The notes: a model not told the origin generated them from the sequence alone. Shown: positions 50,491 through 59,504, counted from the stretch's first letter. The stretch: DNA of 64,000 bases from CAZBRS01 sp964494475 (GCA_964494475.1 CAZBRS010000026.1:1-64000), one strand, 5' to 3'. Made by a program: numbers and translations.

Positions 50491-51107
50491 CGAAGGTCCT
50501 GACGTATCTCCTCGTCGCCGACGGCACCAGCGACAGGGCCCTCCTGCCGATCGTGCGGTGGTCCTTGCGACGGTTGCTCCCCAACTCGGCGCTCTCCCTG
50601 GCTGCTTTCGTACCAAGGGCCTCGAAGCCCGTGGGCGAAGTGGTGGAGCAAGCCCGTGCGTCCTATCGCCCGGCCTTGATCTTCGTCCACCGCGATGCCG
50701 AGAAGCAGCCCCTCTCGTTGCGCCGACGCGAGATACCCTCGACGGATGGGGTCGTCGCGGTCATTCCGGTTCGCATGACGGAGGCCTGGCTTCTGATCGA
50801 CGAAGCGGCGATTCGGAGGGCTGCCGGCAATCCCAATGGCACGATGCCGCTGACTCTTCCCGACGTACGCCAACTCGAGCACCTTCCCGCCCCGAAAGAC
50901 GCGCTCCGCAGTCTCCTGATGCAGGCCTCCGGGCTCAAGGGACGACGCCTCGAGAGGTTCAATCGCGGAGAGGCTGCCCAGCGCGTGTCCGAGTACATCC
51001 GAGACTTCTCCGTCTTGAGGAATCTGTCTGCCTACAAGGCCTTTTCCGACGAGCTGCAGGCGGCCGTCGCTTCGCTGCCGGTGCCGGCGTCAGATCTCGA
51101 TATTTGA
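50487..51107 (+). CDS. TOPRIM/RloB/DUF4276-like partner of the ATPase
   Basis: A 206-residue soluble protein. The N-terminus VLTYLLVADGTSDRALLPIV has the acidic-Gly-x-SD pattern of TOPRIM-like or DUF4276 proteins. Next come a hydrophobic strand with conserved acidic residue (IFVHRDAEK) and VRMTEAWLLIDEAAIRRAAG, where EAWLL is characteristic of RloB/DUF4276-type families. These could be nuclease effector features (Glu/Asp metal ligands). It starts inside the stop of the ATPase gene, so the two are translated together. An exact family cannot be fixed by eye. Confidence 0.7.
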   Translation: MTKVLTYLLVADGTSDRALLPIVRWSLRRLLPNSALSLAAFVPRASKPVGEVVEQARASYRPALIFVHRDAEKQPLSLRRREIPSTDGVVAVIPVRMTEAWLLIDEAAIRRAAGNPNGTMPLTLPDVRQLEHLPAPKDALRSLLMQASGLKGRRLERFNRGEAAQRVSEYIRDFSVLRNLSAYKAFSDELQAAVASLPVPASDLDI

Positions 51108-51125
51108 GCAGTCGCGAGGTCCAAC

Positions 51126-52628
51126 ATGCGCTCCTACGCGACCCTGACCGTGCTCGCGTTCACCTTCGGCACCCTGGCGTTGGCCTGTTCGTCGTCGGGC
51201 GACCGCGCCGACGCGGCCGACCCGGGGCCGGCGACCGACGTCGCCGAGGCCGAGGTGCTGGCCGACGTGGGCCCCGAGCCCTGGCCCTGGCCCACGTGCG
51301 AGCGCCTGCGGGGCTCGTCCGAGCGCCTGGTCGACAAGACCGCCTACCTCGACGCGCTGGTGCCGGCGCAGCACCTGGGCGATCGCCTGCTCCGCACCGT
51401 GCGCGAGCAGCCCGGCGGCGGCCTGACCCTGGATCACCAGCCGAGCACGGGGCTGTGGACGGGCATCTACCTGGCCAGCCAGAGCTTCCGCTACGCGGTC
51501 ACGGGCGACCCCGAGGCCCAGGCCAATGCGGCCGTGGCCATCGCCGGGCTGCACGACCTGACGGCGGTCACGGGGGTGCCCGGCCTCTACGGCCGCGCCT
51601 ACCAGCGCGCCGAGGGCGCCTACACCTACGACGCCGCGGGCGGGTCCTCGTGGGTCGCGTCGCCGGCGCCGGGGTACGAGGGCTGGTGGTACGACGACGA
51701 CGTGTCCAAGGACACCATGGACGGCATCGTGTTCGGCTATGCCGTGGCCCTGGAGCACCTCGACGACCCGGACCTGCTCGGCGCGCTGCACGACGACGTG
51801 CTCGGCTTCGTGCGGCCCTTCGTGGCGCACGGGCTGCAGATCCTCGACGCCGACGGTCAGGTCACGCAGCACGGGCGACTCTACTACTCGACGGTCGACG
51901 ACTTCCCGGGCTTCAACGCGCTGCTGTCGACCTCGTTCGTGAAGACGGCCGTCGCGCTCGGCGACGACCCCGACCTCGCGCACTTCTACGACGACTGCCT
52001 GCTGCGCCTGGGCGATCGCTCCGATTGCCCCGTGACCGACGTGCTCGACCTCGGCTCGTACCTCGACGTGATCGAGGAGCGGCTGCACGCCTACCGGGGC
52101 GCGTGCCTGACCAGCTACGACAACCTCGACATGGTGTTCCACGCCATCTACCCGCTGCTCCGGCGCGAGACGCGGGCCCCGCTGGCCGCGCGCCTCCGGG
52201 CCGTGCTCGAGTTTGGCATCTGGCAGCCCGCCGACCCCGACCTGGCGCCGGCGGTGCACCGCTCGACGCACGCGCTCTACATTGCGCTCTACGGCGGGCT
52301 GGCCGAGCCTGCGCCCACCGACCCCGTGTTCCGGGCCGCCCTCGACGACGCGGTCTGCTCGCTCTTCGAGCTGCCCCGCGACCGCCGCGACCGCGACGTG
52401 GCCGCCGGGCAGCAGCAGGCCGTGTGCGAGAACCGCATGGGCCGGCCGAACGCCGCCGAGGTCATCCCGCTGCTCGAGCGGCACTTCGACAACTACGTGT
52501 GGCGGCTCGACCCCTACGAGATCCCCGAGCCGCACGTGGCCGAGCCGGGCCTGGTCTACTCGCCCGAGGACTACCTGCTGGCCTACTGGGCGGCGCGCTA
52601 CCACGGCCTCATCCCCCCCGATCTGTAG
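51126..52628 (+). CDS. large lipoprotein of unknown function, helical-barrel-like
   Basis: A 500-residue lipoprotein: lipobox ALAC (Cys21), an Asp/Ala linker (to about 55), then an all-helical region with Trp/Tyr-rich segments. Examples are STGLWTGIYLASQSFRYAVTGD, WWYDDDVSKDTMDGI, TSYDNLDMVFHAIYPLL and YSPEDYLLAYWAARYHGLI. The pattern resembles six-hairpin (alpha/alpha)-barrel proteins, which include glycosidases and lyases, but I see no catalytic motif I can name. It follows the TOPRIM-like gene by 18 bases but has the usual high-GC codons, so it is not part of that module. The nitroreductase follows after 8 bases. Confidence 0.75.
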   Translation: MRSYATLTVLAFTFGTLALACSSSGDRADAADPGPATDVAEAEVLADVGPEPWPWPTCERLRGSSERLVDKTAYLDALVPAQHLGDRLLRTVREQPGGGLTLDHQPSTGLWTGIYLASQSFRYAVTGDPEAQANAAVAIAGLHDLTAVTGVPGLYGRAYQRAEGAYTYDAAGGSSWVASPAPGYEGWWYDDDVSKDTMDGIVFGYAVALEHLDDPDLLGALHDDVLGFVRPFVAHGLQILDADGQVTQHGRLYYSTVDDFPGFNALLSTSFVKTAVALGDDPDLAHFYDDCLLRLGDRSDCPVTDVLDLGSYLDVIEERLHAYRGACLTSYDNLDMVFHAIYPLLRRETRAPLAARLRAVLEFGIWQPADPDLAPAVHRSTHALYIALYGGLAEPAPTDPVFRAALDDAVCSLFELPRDRRDRDVAAGQQQAVCENRMGRPNAAEVIPLLERHFDNYVWRLDPYEIPEPHVAEPGLVYSPEDYLLAYWAARYHGLIPPDL

Positions 52629-52636
52629 GAGTCCCC

Positions 52637-53470
52637 ATGCTCGAGGTCATCCGCCGCCGCGTGTCCGTGCGCTCGTACCTCGACCGTCCCCTCGACGCCG
52701 AGGCGCTCCGAGAGGTCGAGGCTGTGCTGGCGCGAGCCGGGCGGGGCGTGTTCGGGGGCACGCCGCGCTTCCTGTTGGTCGAGCGCTCGGCGGCCCTGAA
52801 GGCCGAGAAGGTGCGCCTGGGCACCTATGGCTTCATCCAGGGAAACCCGTACTTCGTGGCCGGGGCCATCGCGAAGGGGCCGCGCGCCGAGGTCGACTAC
52901 GGCTACGTGCTCGAGGGCCTGATCCTCGAGCTCACGCGGCTGGGCCTCGGGACATGCTGGCTGGGGGGCACGTTCTCGCGGGGCGAGTTCGCGAAGCTGC
53001 TGAAGCCGGGGGAGGGCGAGACCATCCCCGCCGTGTGCTCGCTGGGCCTGGCCACGCCGCGCAAGGGGCTGGTCGAGCGCGTGGTGCGTTGGGGCGCGAG
53101 CGCCGACGCCAGGCTGGCGCCCGACCGGCTGTTCTTCGACGCCGATGGGCGCACGCCGTTCCGGCCCGCCGCGACCGATCCGCGCGCCGACGTGCTCGAG
53201 GCCGTGCGGCGGGGGCCGTCGGCGTCGAACCGGCAGCCGTGGCGCGTGGTGGTGGCCCCGGGGGCGCTGCACCTCTTCCTCGAGCGCACGCCGGGCTACG
53301 GGCGGCTGGTGCCGGGCACCGACCTGCAGGCCCTCGACGCGGGCATCGCCCTGCGGCACCTCGAGGTGGCGGCCGCCGAGCGCGGCGTGGCGGGGCGCTG
53401 GACGGTCGAGCGCCCGGTCGCCGCGGTGCCCCCGACGTTCGAGTTCGTGGCCAGTTGGGTCCAGCCGTAG
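52637..53470 (+). CDS. nitroreductase-family flavoprotein
   Basis: A 277-residue soluble protein with the FMN-binding nitroreductase fold duplicated or extended, as in the TM-type nitroreductases. The N-terminal RRRVSVRSYLDRPLD and a central SASNRQPWRVVVAPG are the usual phosphate/FMN contacts. GLILELTRLGLGTCWLGGTFSR and VCSLGLATPRKG complete the core. It probably reduces quinones or nitro compounds with NAD(P)H; the natural substrate is unknown. It follows the lipoprotein gene by 8 bases. Confidence 0.85.
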   Translation: MLEVIRRRVSVRSYLDRPLDAEALREVEAVLARAGRGVFGGTPRFLLVERSAALKAEKVRLGTYGFIQGNPYFVAGAIAKGPRAEVDYGYVLEGLILELTRLGLGTCWLGGTFSRGEFAKLLKPGEGETIPAVCSLGLATPRKGLVERVVRWGASADARLAPDRLFFDADGRTPFRPAATDPRADVLEAVRRGPSASNRQPWRVVVAPGALHLFLERTPGYGRLVPGTDLQALDAGIALRHLEVAAAERGVAGRWTVERPVAAVPPTFEFVASWVQP

Positions 53471-53519
53471 ATTCCCGTTGTCACCCGCCCGCCGATTGGC
53501 GATCCTTCACGCAACCGAC

Positions 53520-53529
53520 GGAGGTGATC
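53520..53529 (+). promoter_or_regulatory. perfect anti-SD complement before the exported cyclophilin
   Basis: GGAGGTGATC pairs along its full length with the conserved 3' end of 16S rRNA and runs directly into the ATG at 53530. It is the strongest ribosome site in the window and fixes the start; it implies high expression. Confidence 0.8.
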
Positions 53530-54099
53530 ATGACGACGACGACGCGCGTGCTTGCGGTCCTGGTGGCGTTCCTGTTCGTCGGGTCGGCGTGGGCCGAGCC
53601 CAAGGTGCCCGCGGCGAAGCCCGTGCAGGCGACCATCGAGACCAACCTGGGCACCATCGAGCTCGAGCTCTGGCCCGACAAGGCGCCCAAGTCGGTGGCG
53701 AACTTCGTCGCGCTCGCGAAGAAGGGCTTCTACGACGGCACGCTCTTCCACCGCGTGGTGCCGGGCTTCGTGATCCAGGGCGGCGACCCGCTGACCAAGG
53801 ACGTGGCGCAGAAGGCGCGCTGGGGCAGCGGCGGACCGGGCACCGAGTTCGCCGACGAGCCGGTGCAGGGCGAGTACGTGCGGGGTGCGCTGGCCATGGC
53901 CAACTCGGGGCCGAACACCAACGGCAGCCAGTTCTTCATCTGCACCGCCGACCTCAGCTCGCGCCTGCCGAAGAAGTACAACCTGTTCGGCAAGGTCACG
54001 AAGGGCCTCGACGTGGTCGACAAGATCGTGGCCAGCCCCCGCGACGCGCGCGACTGCCCCAAGGCCGACGTGGTCATGAAGAAGGTCACGGTCAAGTGA
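53530..54099 (+). CDS. exported peptidyl-prolyl cis-trans isomerase (cyclophilin)
   Basis: A 189-residue periplasmic cyclophilin. Signal peptide cleaved near SAWA-E (about residue 22), then the family motifs TLFHRVVPGFVIQGGDP with catalytic Arg, EYVRGALAMANSGPNTNGSQ followed by FFI, and YNLFGKVTKGLDVVDKI. It speeds proline isomerisation during folding of exported proteins, useful in an organism exporting giant Pro- and Cys-rich lipoproteins. The alpha/beta hydrolase gene follows after 5 bases. Confidence 0.94.
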   Translation: MTTTTRVLAVLVAFLFVGSAWAEPKVPAAKPVQATIETNLGTIELELWPDKAPKSVANFVALAKKGFYDGTLFHRVVPGFVIQGGDPLTKDVAQKARWGSGGPGTEFADEPVQGEYVRGALAMANSGPNTNGSQFFICTADLSSRLPKKYNLFGKVTKGLDVVDKIVASPRDARDCPKADVVMKKVTVK

Positions 54100-54104
54100 C
54101 CCCC

Positions 54105-54971
54105 ATGGAGATGATTGGCGCTGCGCACGAGCTCGCGGTTCACGGCACGACGCTGGCCTGGGGCGAGCTCGGAGACGGGCCCCCGCTGGTCCTGCTCCAC
54201 GGGCTCATGGATTCGCACCGCACCTGGCGGCGCGCGGCACCGCATCTGGCCAGCCACTTCCGCCTGCTCCTGCCCGACCTCCCCGGCTGCGGAGGCTCGG
54301 GGCGCCCCGACGCGTCCTATTCGCTCGGTTGGCACGCCGAGGTGCTGGCGGAATGGATGGCGGCGATCGGCGTCGAGCGGGCGCACATCTGCGGCCACTC
54401 CTACGGCGCCGGCATCGCGCAGTGGATGCTGCTCGAGCAGCGCGCGCGGGTCGATCGGCTGGCGCTGGTCTCGGCCGGGGGCCTGGGGAGGCGGGTCGCG
54501 CTGGGCATGCGCCTGGCGAGCTTCCCGGTGCTCGGGTCGCGGCTCACGCCCCCGGCCCTGCGCTATCTGCTGCCGACCGTGCTGCGCCTGACGTCGACCA
54601 CCTTCGGGCACATGGAGCCCGAGGAGGCCGACGCCTTCGTGCAGTGGCTGCGCGTGCCGGGCACCGACGTGGCCTTCCAGCGCTCCCTCGAGGGGGTCAT
54701 CAACTTCTTCGGCCAGTACGTGCAGACCATGGACCGCGTCGACGAGGTGGCCGACCTGCCCCCCATCGCGGTCTTCTGGGGCACCAAGGATCCGATCCTG
54801 CCCTTCGCGCAAGGCAGGGAGATCCTGAAGCGCTCCGAAGGCGTCACGCTCACCCGCTACGAGGGCTGCGGGCACTACCCGCACCTCGACCACCCCCAGC
54901 GCTTCAGCCGCGATCTGGTGGCGTTCCTCACCGACCCCGATCGCCCGCGGGCGCGCTTGCGGGGGGCCTGA
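54105..54971 (+). CDS. alpha/beta-fold hydrolase
   Basis: A 288-residue soluble hydrolase. The fold signature is complete: HGLMDSHRTWR (oxyanion loop), LLPDLPGCGGSGRPD, nucleophile Ser in GHSYGAGIAQ, acid Asp in WGTKDPILP and His in GCGHYPHLDHP. A helical lid sits between about 150 and 215. Substrate unknown; the closest pattern is esterase or C-C hydrolase-like. ATG 54105 is used; an in-frame ATG at 54111 is possible. It is likely in one transcript with the cyclophilin and sdaA (13-base gap). Confidence 0.88.
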   Translation: MEMIGAAHELAVHGTTLAWGELGDGPPLVLLHGLMDSHRTWRRAAPHLASHFRLLLPDLPGCGGSGRPDASYSLGWHAEVLAEWMAAIGVERAHICGHSYGAGIAQWMLLEQRARVDRLALVSAGGLGRRVALGMRLASFPVLGSRLTPPALRYLLPTVLRLTSTTFGHMEPEEADAFVQWLRVPGTDVAFQRSLEGVINFFGQYVQTMDRVDEVADLPPIAVFWGTKDPILPFAQGREILKRSEGVTLTRYEGCGHYPHLDHPQRFSRDLVAFLTDPDRPRARLRGA

Positions 54972-54984
54972 ACCGGAGCAGCCC

Positions 54985-56178
54985 ATGGAATCGATCCGCG
55001 AGCTCTACCGCATCGGGCGCGGGCCTTCGAGCAGCCACACCATGGGGCCCGCGCGGGCCTCGGCGCTCTTCGCCGCCCGCCACCCCGAGGCCGCGCGCTA
55101 CCGCGTGCACCTCTACGGCAGCCTGGCTGCCACCGGCAGGGGGCACCTGACCGATCGCGCCATCGTCGAGGCCCTCGCGCCCGTCGTGACCGAGCTCGCG
55201 TGGCACCCCGAGACCTTCCTGCCCCAGCACCCGAACGGCCTGACGTACGAAGCCCTGGACGAGTTCGGCGGCGTGCGCGCGTCGTGGACGGTCTTCAGCA
55301 CGGGGGGTGGCGCCATCTCGGAGCACCCGGGCGTCGAGGAGCCGGCGTCGGTCTACGATCTGCGGACCATGCGCGACATCCTGGCCTGGGCCGAGCGGAG
55401 CGGGCGCAACCTGTGGGAGTACGCCGAGGACCGCGAGGGCCCGGCCCTGTGGCCGCACCTGGCCGAGGTGTGGCGGGTCATGCAGCAGGCCATCCAGCGG
55501 GGCATCGACAACGAGGGGGCGTTGCCGGGAGGGCTTCACCTGGCGCGCAAGGCCGCCTCGTACCACGCCAAGTCGAGGGGCTACGAGGGCTCGATCCGTC
55601 GGCGCGGGCTGGTCTTCACCTACGCCCTGGCCGTGTCCGAGGAGAACGCCGCGGGCGGCGTGGTCGTCACCGCCCCCACGTGCGGATCGTGCGGCGTGGT
55701 GCCCGCCGTGCTGCACCTGCTGGCGACCGAGCACCAGGCCTCCGAGGCCAAGATCCTGCGTGCGCTGGCCACGGCCGGGCTGGTGGGCAACCTCGTGAAG
55801 CACAACGCCTCGATCAGCGGCGCCGACGTGGGCTGTCAGGGCGAGGTGGGTACGGCCTGCGCCATGGCCGCCGCCGCCGCGACGCAGCTCTTCGGGGGCA
55901 CGCCCTCCGAGGTGGAGTACGCCGCCGAGATGGGCCTCGAGCACCACCTGGGCCTGACGTGCGACCCGGTCATGGGCCTGGTGCAGCTGCCCTGCATCGA
56001 GCGCAACGCCTTCGCCGCCGCCCGCGCCCTCGACGCCGCCACCTTCGCCATCATCTCCGACGGGCGCCACCGCGTCTCGTTCGACGCCGTGGTCGAGGCC
56101 ATGAAGCGCACGGGCCACGACCTGCCGCGCATCTACAAGGAGACGTCGGAGGGGGGCCTCGCCGCGATCGTGGAGTGA
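54985..56178 (+). CDS. sdaA: L-serine dehydratase, iron-sulfur type (single chain)
   Basis: A 397-residue enzyme deaminating L-serine to pyruvate and ammonia, with alpha and beta parts in one chain. N-terminal IGRGPSSSHTMGPARA (9-24) is the beta-domain signature. Cys positions for the oxygen-sensitive [4Fe-4S] cluster are in APTCGSCGVVPA, GADVGCQGEVG and LTCDPVMG, with LVQLPCIERNA following. Length suits the fused form. It connects amino-acid breakdown to pyruvate. GGAGCAG lies ahead of the ATG. Confidence 0.94.
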   Translation: MESIRELYRIGRGPSSSHTMGPARASALFAARHPEAARYRVHLYGSLAATGRGHLTDRAIVEALAPVVTELAWHPETFLPQHPNGLTYEALDEFGGVRASWTVFSTGGGAISEHPGVEEPASVYDLRTMRDILAWAERSGRNLWEYAEDREGPALWPHLAEVWRVMQQAIQRGIDNEGALPGGLHLARKAASYHAKSRGYEGSIRRRGLVFTYALAVSEENAAGGVVVTAPTCGSCGVVPAVLHLLATEHQASEAKILRALATAGLVGNLVKHNASISGADVGCQGEVGTACAMAAAAATQLFGGTPSEVEYAAEMGLEHHLGLTCDPVMGLVQLPCIERNAFAAARALDAATFAIISDGRHRVSFDAVVEAMKRTGHDLPRIYKETSEGGLAAIVE

Positions 56179-56217
56179 CGGGCTGGCCGACGCGGGGCGA
56201 CCTCCGGGCGCGTCGAC

Positions 56218-56246
56218 TTGACCCGGGGTGTGCCTTCCGGCTCAAT
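56218..56246 (+). promoter_or_regulatory. weak promoter for hemL
   Basis: TTGACC (56218-56223), 17 bp, CTCAAT (56241-56246). The -35 is good, the -10 poor. It would give hemL expression separate from the hemA-hemB cluster. Confidence 0.35.
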
Positions 56247-56281
56247 CGCGTCCGAATCGCTGCCGTCGTCGAGGAGGGAGC

Positions 56282-57559
56282 ATGGGTCGCAACGAGGAGC
56301 TGTTCGAGCGCGCGAAGCGGGTCATCCCCGGCGGGGTCAACTCGCCCGTGCGGGCCTTCGGGGCCGTGGGCGGCGCGCCGCGCTTTTTCGTGAAGGGGCA
56401 GGGCGCCCTAGTCACCGACGCCGAGGGGCGCGACTACCTCGACCTGGTCGGCTCGTGGGGACCGCTCATCCTCGGCCACGCCCACCCCGAGGTGCTGGCG
56501 GCGGCGCGCGAGGCCATGGAGCGCGGCACCACGTTCGGCGCGCCCACCGAGGCCGAGATCCTGCTGGCCGAGGCCGTGCGACGACACCTGCCGTCGGTCG
56601 AGCGCCTGCGCCTGGTCTCGTCGGGCACCGAGGCCACCATGAGCGCCCTGCGCCTGGCGCGCGGCTTCACGGGTCGCGCCAAGGTCGTGAAGTTCGCGGG
56701 CTGCTACCACGGGCACGCCGACCCGTTCCTGGTGAAGGCCGGCTCGGGCGTGGCCACCTTCGGCATCCCGGGCACGCCGGGCGTGACCGAGGGCACCGTG
56801 GCCGACACGTTGCTGGCCGAGTACAACGACCTGGGCTCGGTCGAGGCGCTCTTCGCCGGCGTGGGCGACCGCATCGCCGCCGTGATCGTCGAGCCCGTGG
56901 CCGGCAACATGGGCGTGGTGCCACCCGCGCCGGGCTTCCTCGAGGGGCTGCGCGCGCTCTGCACCCGGTACGGCGCGCTCCTGATCTTCGACGAGGTCAT
57001 CACGGGCTTCCGGCTGGGGCTCGGCGGCGCCCAGGGGCGCTACGGCGTGACCCCCGACCTCACCACGCTCGGCAAGATCCTGGGCGGCGGCTTCCCGCTG
57101 GGCGCCTTCGGCGGCCGCGCCGACGTCATGACGAAGCTGGCCCCCGAGGGCCCCGTGTACCAGGCCGGCACGCTGTCGGGGAACCCGGTGGCCACGGCGG
57201 CCGGGTTGAAGACGCTCGAGCTCCTCGAGCGCCCCGGCACGTTCGAGCGCCTCGAGGTGCTGGCGGCGAGCCTCGAAGCGGGCCTGGGCCGGGCCGCCAC
57301 CTCTGCGGGGGTGCCCCACCGCCTGAACCGCGTGGGCTCGATGACGACGCTCTTCTTCGTCGACCACGACGTCACGGGCTGGCCGAGCGCCGCCCCCTGC
57401 GACACGAAGCGCTACGGCCGCTTCTTCCACGGCCTGCTCGATCGCGGCGTCTACCTGCCGCCGGCCCAGTTCGAGGCCTTCTTCGTGAACACGCCCCTGA
57501 CCGACGCCGACGTGGAGCGCGTGGTCGCCGCGGCGGCCGAGGTGTTCCCCTCGCTCTGA
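56282..57559 (+). CDS. hemL: glutamate-1-semialdehyde 2,1-aminomutase
   Basis: A 425-residue PLP enzyme making 5-aminolevulinate from glutamate-1-semialdehyde, the second C5-pathway step. Motifs: RAKRVIPGGVNSPVRAFG (10-27), SSGTEATMSALRLARG, KFAGCYHGHAD, LIFDEVITGFRLG and the PLP Lys in TTLGKILGGGFPLGAFGG. GTLSGNPVATAAG and FFVNTPLTDADV close it. Length and pattern are canonical. It is detached from the haem cluster by about 7 kb, and supplies its substrate link between HemA and HemB. Confidence 0.96.
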   Translation: MGRNEELFERAKRVIPGGVNSPVRAFGAVGGAPRFFVKGQGALVTDAEGRDYLDLVGSWGPLILGHAHPEVLAAAREAMERGTTFGAPTEAEILLAEAVRRHLPSVERLRLVSSGTEATMSALRLARGFTGRAKVVKFAGCYHGHADPFLVKAGSGVATFGIPGTPGVTEGTVADTLLAEYNDLGSVEALFAGVGDRIAAVIVEPVAGNMGVVPPAPGFLEGLRALCTRYGALLIFDEVITGFRLGLGGAQGRYGVTPDLTTLGKILGGGFPLGAFGGRADVMTKLAPEGPVYQAGTLSGNPVATAAGLKTLELLERPGTFERLEVLAASLEAGLGRAATSAGVPHRLNRVGSMTTLFFVDHDVTGWPSAAPCDTKRYGRFFHGLLDRGVYLPPAQFEAFFVNTPLTDADVERVVAAAAEVFPSL

Positions 57560-57566
57560 CGTCCGG

Positions 57567-57595
57567 TTGACCCGCGCGGCGTTCTCGCCTATAGC
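57567..57595 (+). promoter_or_regulatory. promoter for deoC
   Basis: TTGACC (57567-57572), 17 bp, TATAGC (57590-57595), 29 bases before the ATG. Confidence 0.6.
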
Positions 57596-57624
57596 ATGGG
57601 CACGAAACTGCCGCGGAGTCGCCC

Positions 57625-58284
57625 ATGGCGTTCACGAAGACCCAGCTCGCGTCCTTCATCGATCACACGGTCCTGAAGCCCATGGAGGGGAGGTCGGCCC
57701 TCGAGAAGCTCTGCGCCGAGGCGCGGGAGCATGCCTTCTTCGCCGTGTGCGTCAACCCCGCGTGGGTTTCACTGTGCCATGACCTGCTGGCCGGCTCGCC
57801 CGTCAAGCTTGCCGTGGTCGCGGGCTTCCCGCTGGGCGCCAACCGCAGCGACGTGAAGGCCTTCGAGGCCGCGCGCGCGGTCGACGACGGCGCCGACGAG
57901 ATCGACATGGTGCTGAACGTGGGCGCTCTCCGCGACGGCGACACCGCGTACGTCGAGGCCGATATCCGGGCCGTCGTGAAGGCCTCGGCGGGGCGCCTCG
58001 TGAAGGTGATCTTCGAGACCTGCTACCTGACCGACGAGCAGATCGTCACGGCCTGCAAGCTGTCGGTGAACGCCGGGGCCCGCTACGTGAAGACCAGCAC
58101 CGGCTTCGGCAGCGCCGGCGCCACCGCGGCCCACATCGCGCTCATGCGCCGGGAGGTCGGGCCGTCGATCGGCGTGAAGGCCTCGGGGGGCGTGAAGACG
58201 CTCCAGGCCGCCCTGGCCATGATCGAGGCCGGCGCCAGCCGCATCGGCACCAGCTCGGGCATCGACATCGTCAAGGCACTGTAG
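57625..58284 (+). CDS. deoC: deoxyribose-phosphate aldolase
   Basis: A 219-residue TIM-barrel aldolase splitting 2-deoxyribose-5-phosphate to glyceraldehyde-3-phosphate and acetaldehyde. Motifs: FIDHTVLKPMEG, VCVNPAWVSL, VVAGFPLGAN, EIDMVLNVGALRDGD, KVIFETCYLTDEQI and the Schiff-base Lys in ARYVKTSTGFGSAGAT. GVKASGGVKTLQAAL follows with the second Lys. Single-gene transcript by context; convergent with the M28 peptidase gene. Confidence 0.95.
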   Translation: MAFTKTQLASFIDHTVLKPMEGRSALEKLCAEAREHAFFAVCVNPAWVSLCHDLLAGSPVKLAVVAGFPLGANRSDVKAFEAARAVDDGADEIDMVLNVGALRDGDTAYVEADIRAVVKASAGRLVKVIFETCYLTDEQIVTACKLSVNAGARYVKTSTGFGSAGATAAHIALMRREVGPSIGVKASGGVKTLQAALAMIEAGASRIGTSSGIDIVKAL

Positions 58285-58302
58285 GATCGGGTCCGCCGCT
58301 CG

Positions 58303-59475
58303 TCATCGGCCCGGGTGAGCCGGGCGCAGGCCGAGCACCTCGGCCGCCGACCCCACCAGCCCACGCACGCCGCCCACCGCGAAGGCCACGTCGAGCGTGG
58401 CCACGGTGTCGGGTCCTCCCGCGCAGTGCAGGTAGGGGTTCCGCAGGGGCCCGGTGTCCGACACGGCCAGCGCGCTGAAGCCGGCCTCCCAGAAGGCCGC
58501 GTGGTCCGAGTTGCGCAACGACGCGGCCTCGTCCGAGAGCTTCAGCGCGTCGGGTATTTTGAGCACGTAGGTCTTGCTGCCGGCCTCGGTGGCGTACGCT
58601 GCGAAGTGGTTCGCGGCCACCAGGTGCGCCGGGTCGGCCAGGATGGCCAGGAAGTCGCCCTTCGCGCCCCCCTCCTGCACCTCCTTGTACGCCGCCGGCG
58701 CCAGCAGCTGGATCTCGGGGGGCATCTCCTGCGCGCCCGGAGTGGCGTCGACGTAGCCGATCATGTCGAGGGTGTAGACCGCCACCAGATCCTCGCCCTC
58801 GTCCCTGGCCCGCTCGGCGTAGGCGGCCGAGCCCAGCAGGCCGAGCTCCTCGCCGTCCCAGCAGGCCACCACCAGGGTGCGCTCCCAGGTGGCCAGCGAC
58901 AGCACGCGCGCGGCGCCCAGCACGGCCGCCACGCCGCTGGCGTTGTCGTCGGCGCCGGGGCAGCCCTCGATGTGGTCGGCGTGGGCCGACAGCAGCACGC
59001 GCTCGGAGGCGCGGGTGGTGCCCGGGAGCACGCCGATGACGTTCTCGCCCTCGGCGAAGGGCTGGCGCAGGACCGCGAAGCCGGCGGCGGCGAAGACCTG
59101 CTCGCAGTGGGCCCGCACGACCTCGAGACCGGCGCTGTAGGCGGGCCGCTCGCGCGTCACGAGGGCGAGGTCGGCGGCGTAGGTCGCGGGGTCGACGCAG
59201 GCGGCCAGTTCGGCGGGGCTGCTCGTGCGGCAGCCGGGCTCGCTGACGTCGGTCGAGTCGGAGGCGTCCCCCCCGACGTCGTCGGGCCCGGGGGGCAACT
59301 CGGAGGCGTCGGCCTCGTCCGGGTCGGACGCCCGGTCGGCGTCAGCGACCGTGTCGGCGATCACGGGCACGTCGATCGCGTCGTGCCCGCTCACGTCGCC
59401 CGATCCACGGTCGCCCTCGGCCGCGCAGGCCGTCGCCAGCACCAGGACGAGCCCCACGATCCGCGAGGTCTTCAT
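58303..59475 (-). CDS. M28-family metallopeptidase lipoprotein
   Basis: A 390-residue exported peptidase: lipobox ATAC (Cys17), an Asp-rich acidic linker (about 20-85), then a zinc aminopeptidase-type domain. The metal ligands are visible in LLSAHADHIEGCPGADDNASGV (His, Asp), CWDGEELGLLGSAAY (Glu) and YTLDMIGYVD (Asp), with a late His in LRNSDHAAFWEAG. A cell-surface aminopeptidase/carboxypeptidase role in nutrient uptake is likely. Promoter at 59505-59533, divergent from prs. Confidence 0.88.
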   Translation of the reverse strand: MKTSRIVGLVLVLATACAAEGDRGSGDVSGHDAIDVPVIADTVADADRASDPDEADASELPPGPDDVGGDASDSTDVSEPGCRTSSPAELAACVDPATYAADLALVTRERPAYSAGLEVVRAHCEQVFAAAGFAVLRQPFAEGENVIGVLPGTTRASERVLLSAHADHIEGCPGADDNASGVAAVLGAARVLSLATWERTLVVACWDGEELGLLGSAAYAERARDEGEDLVAVYTLDMIGYVDATPGAQEMPPEIQLLAPAAYKEVQEGGAKGDFLAILADPAHLVAANHFAAYATEAGSKTYVLKIPDALKLSDEAASLRNSDHAAFWEAGFSALAVSDTGPLRNPYLHCAGGPDTVATLDVAFAVGGVRGLVGSAAEVLGLRPAHPGR

Positions 59476-59504
59476 CGCGCATCCCCGCCAGCAGACTGGC
59501 CCCC

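Noticed and set aside
51108..52628. Lipoprotein gene at 51126 as a third member of the ATPase/TOPRIM-like cassette
   Set aside because: It has a lipoprotein signal, lineage-typical high-GC codons and a gap of 18 bases rather than coupling; it groups better with the nitroreductase downstream.
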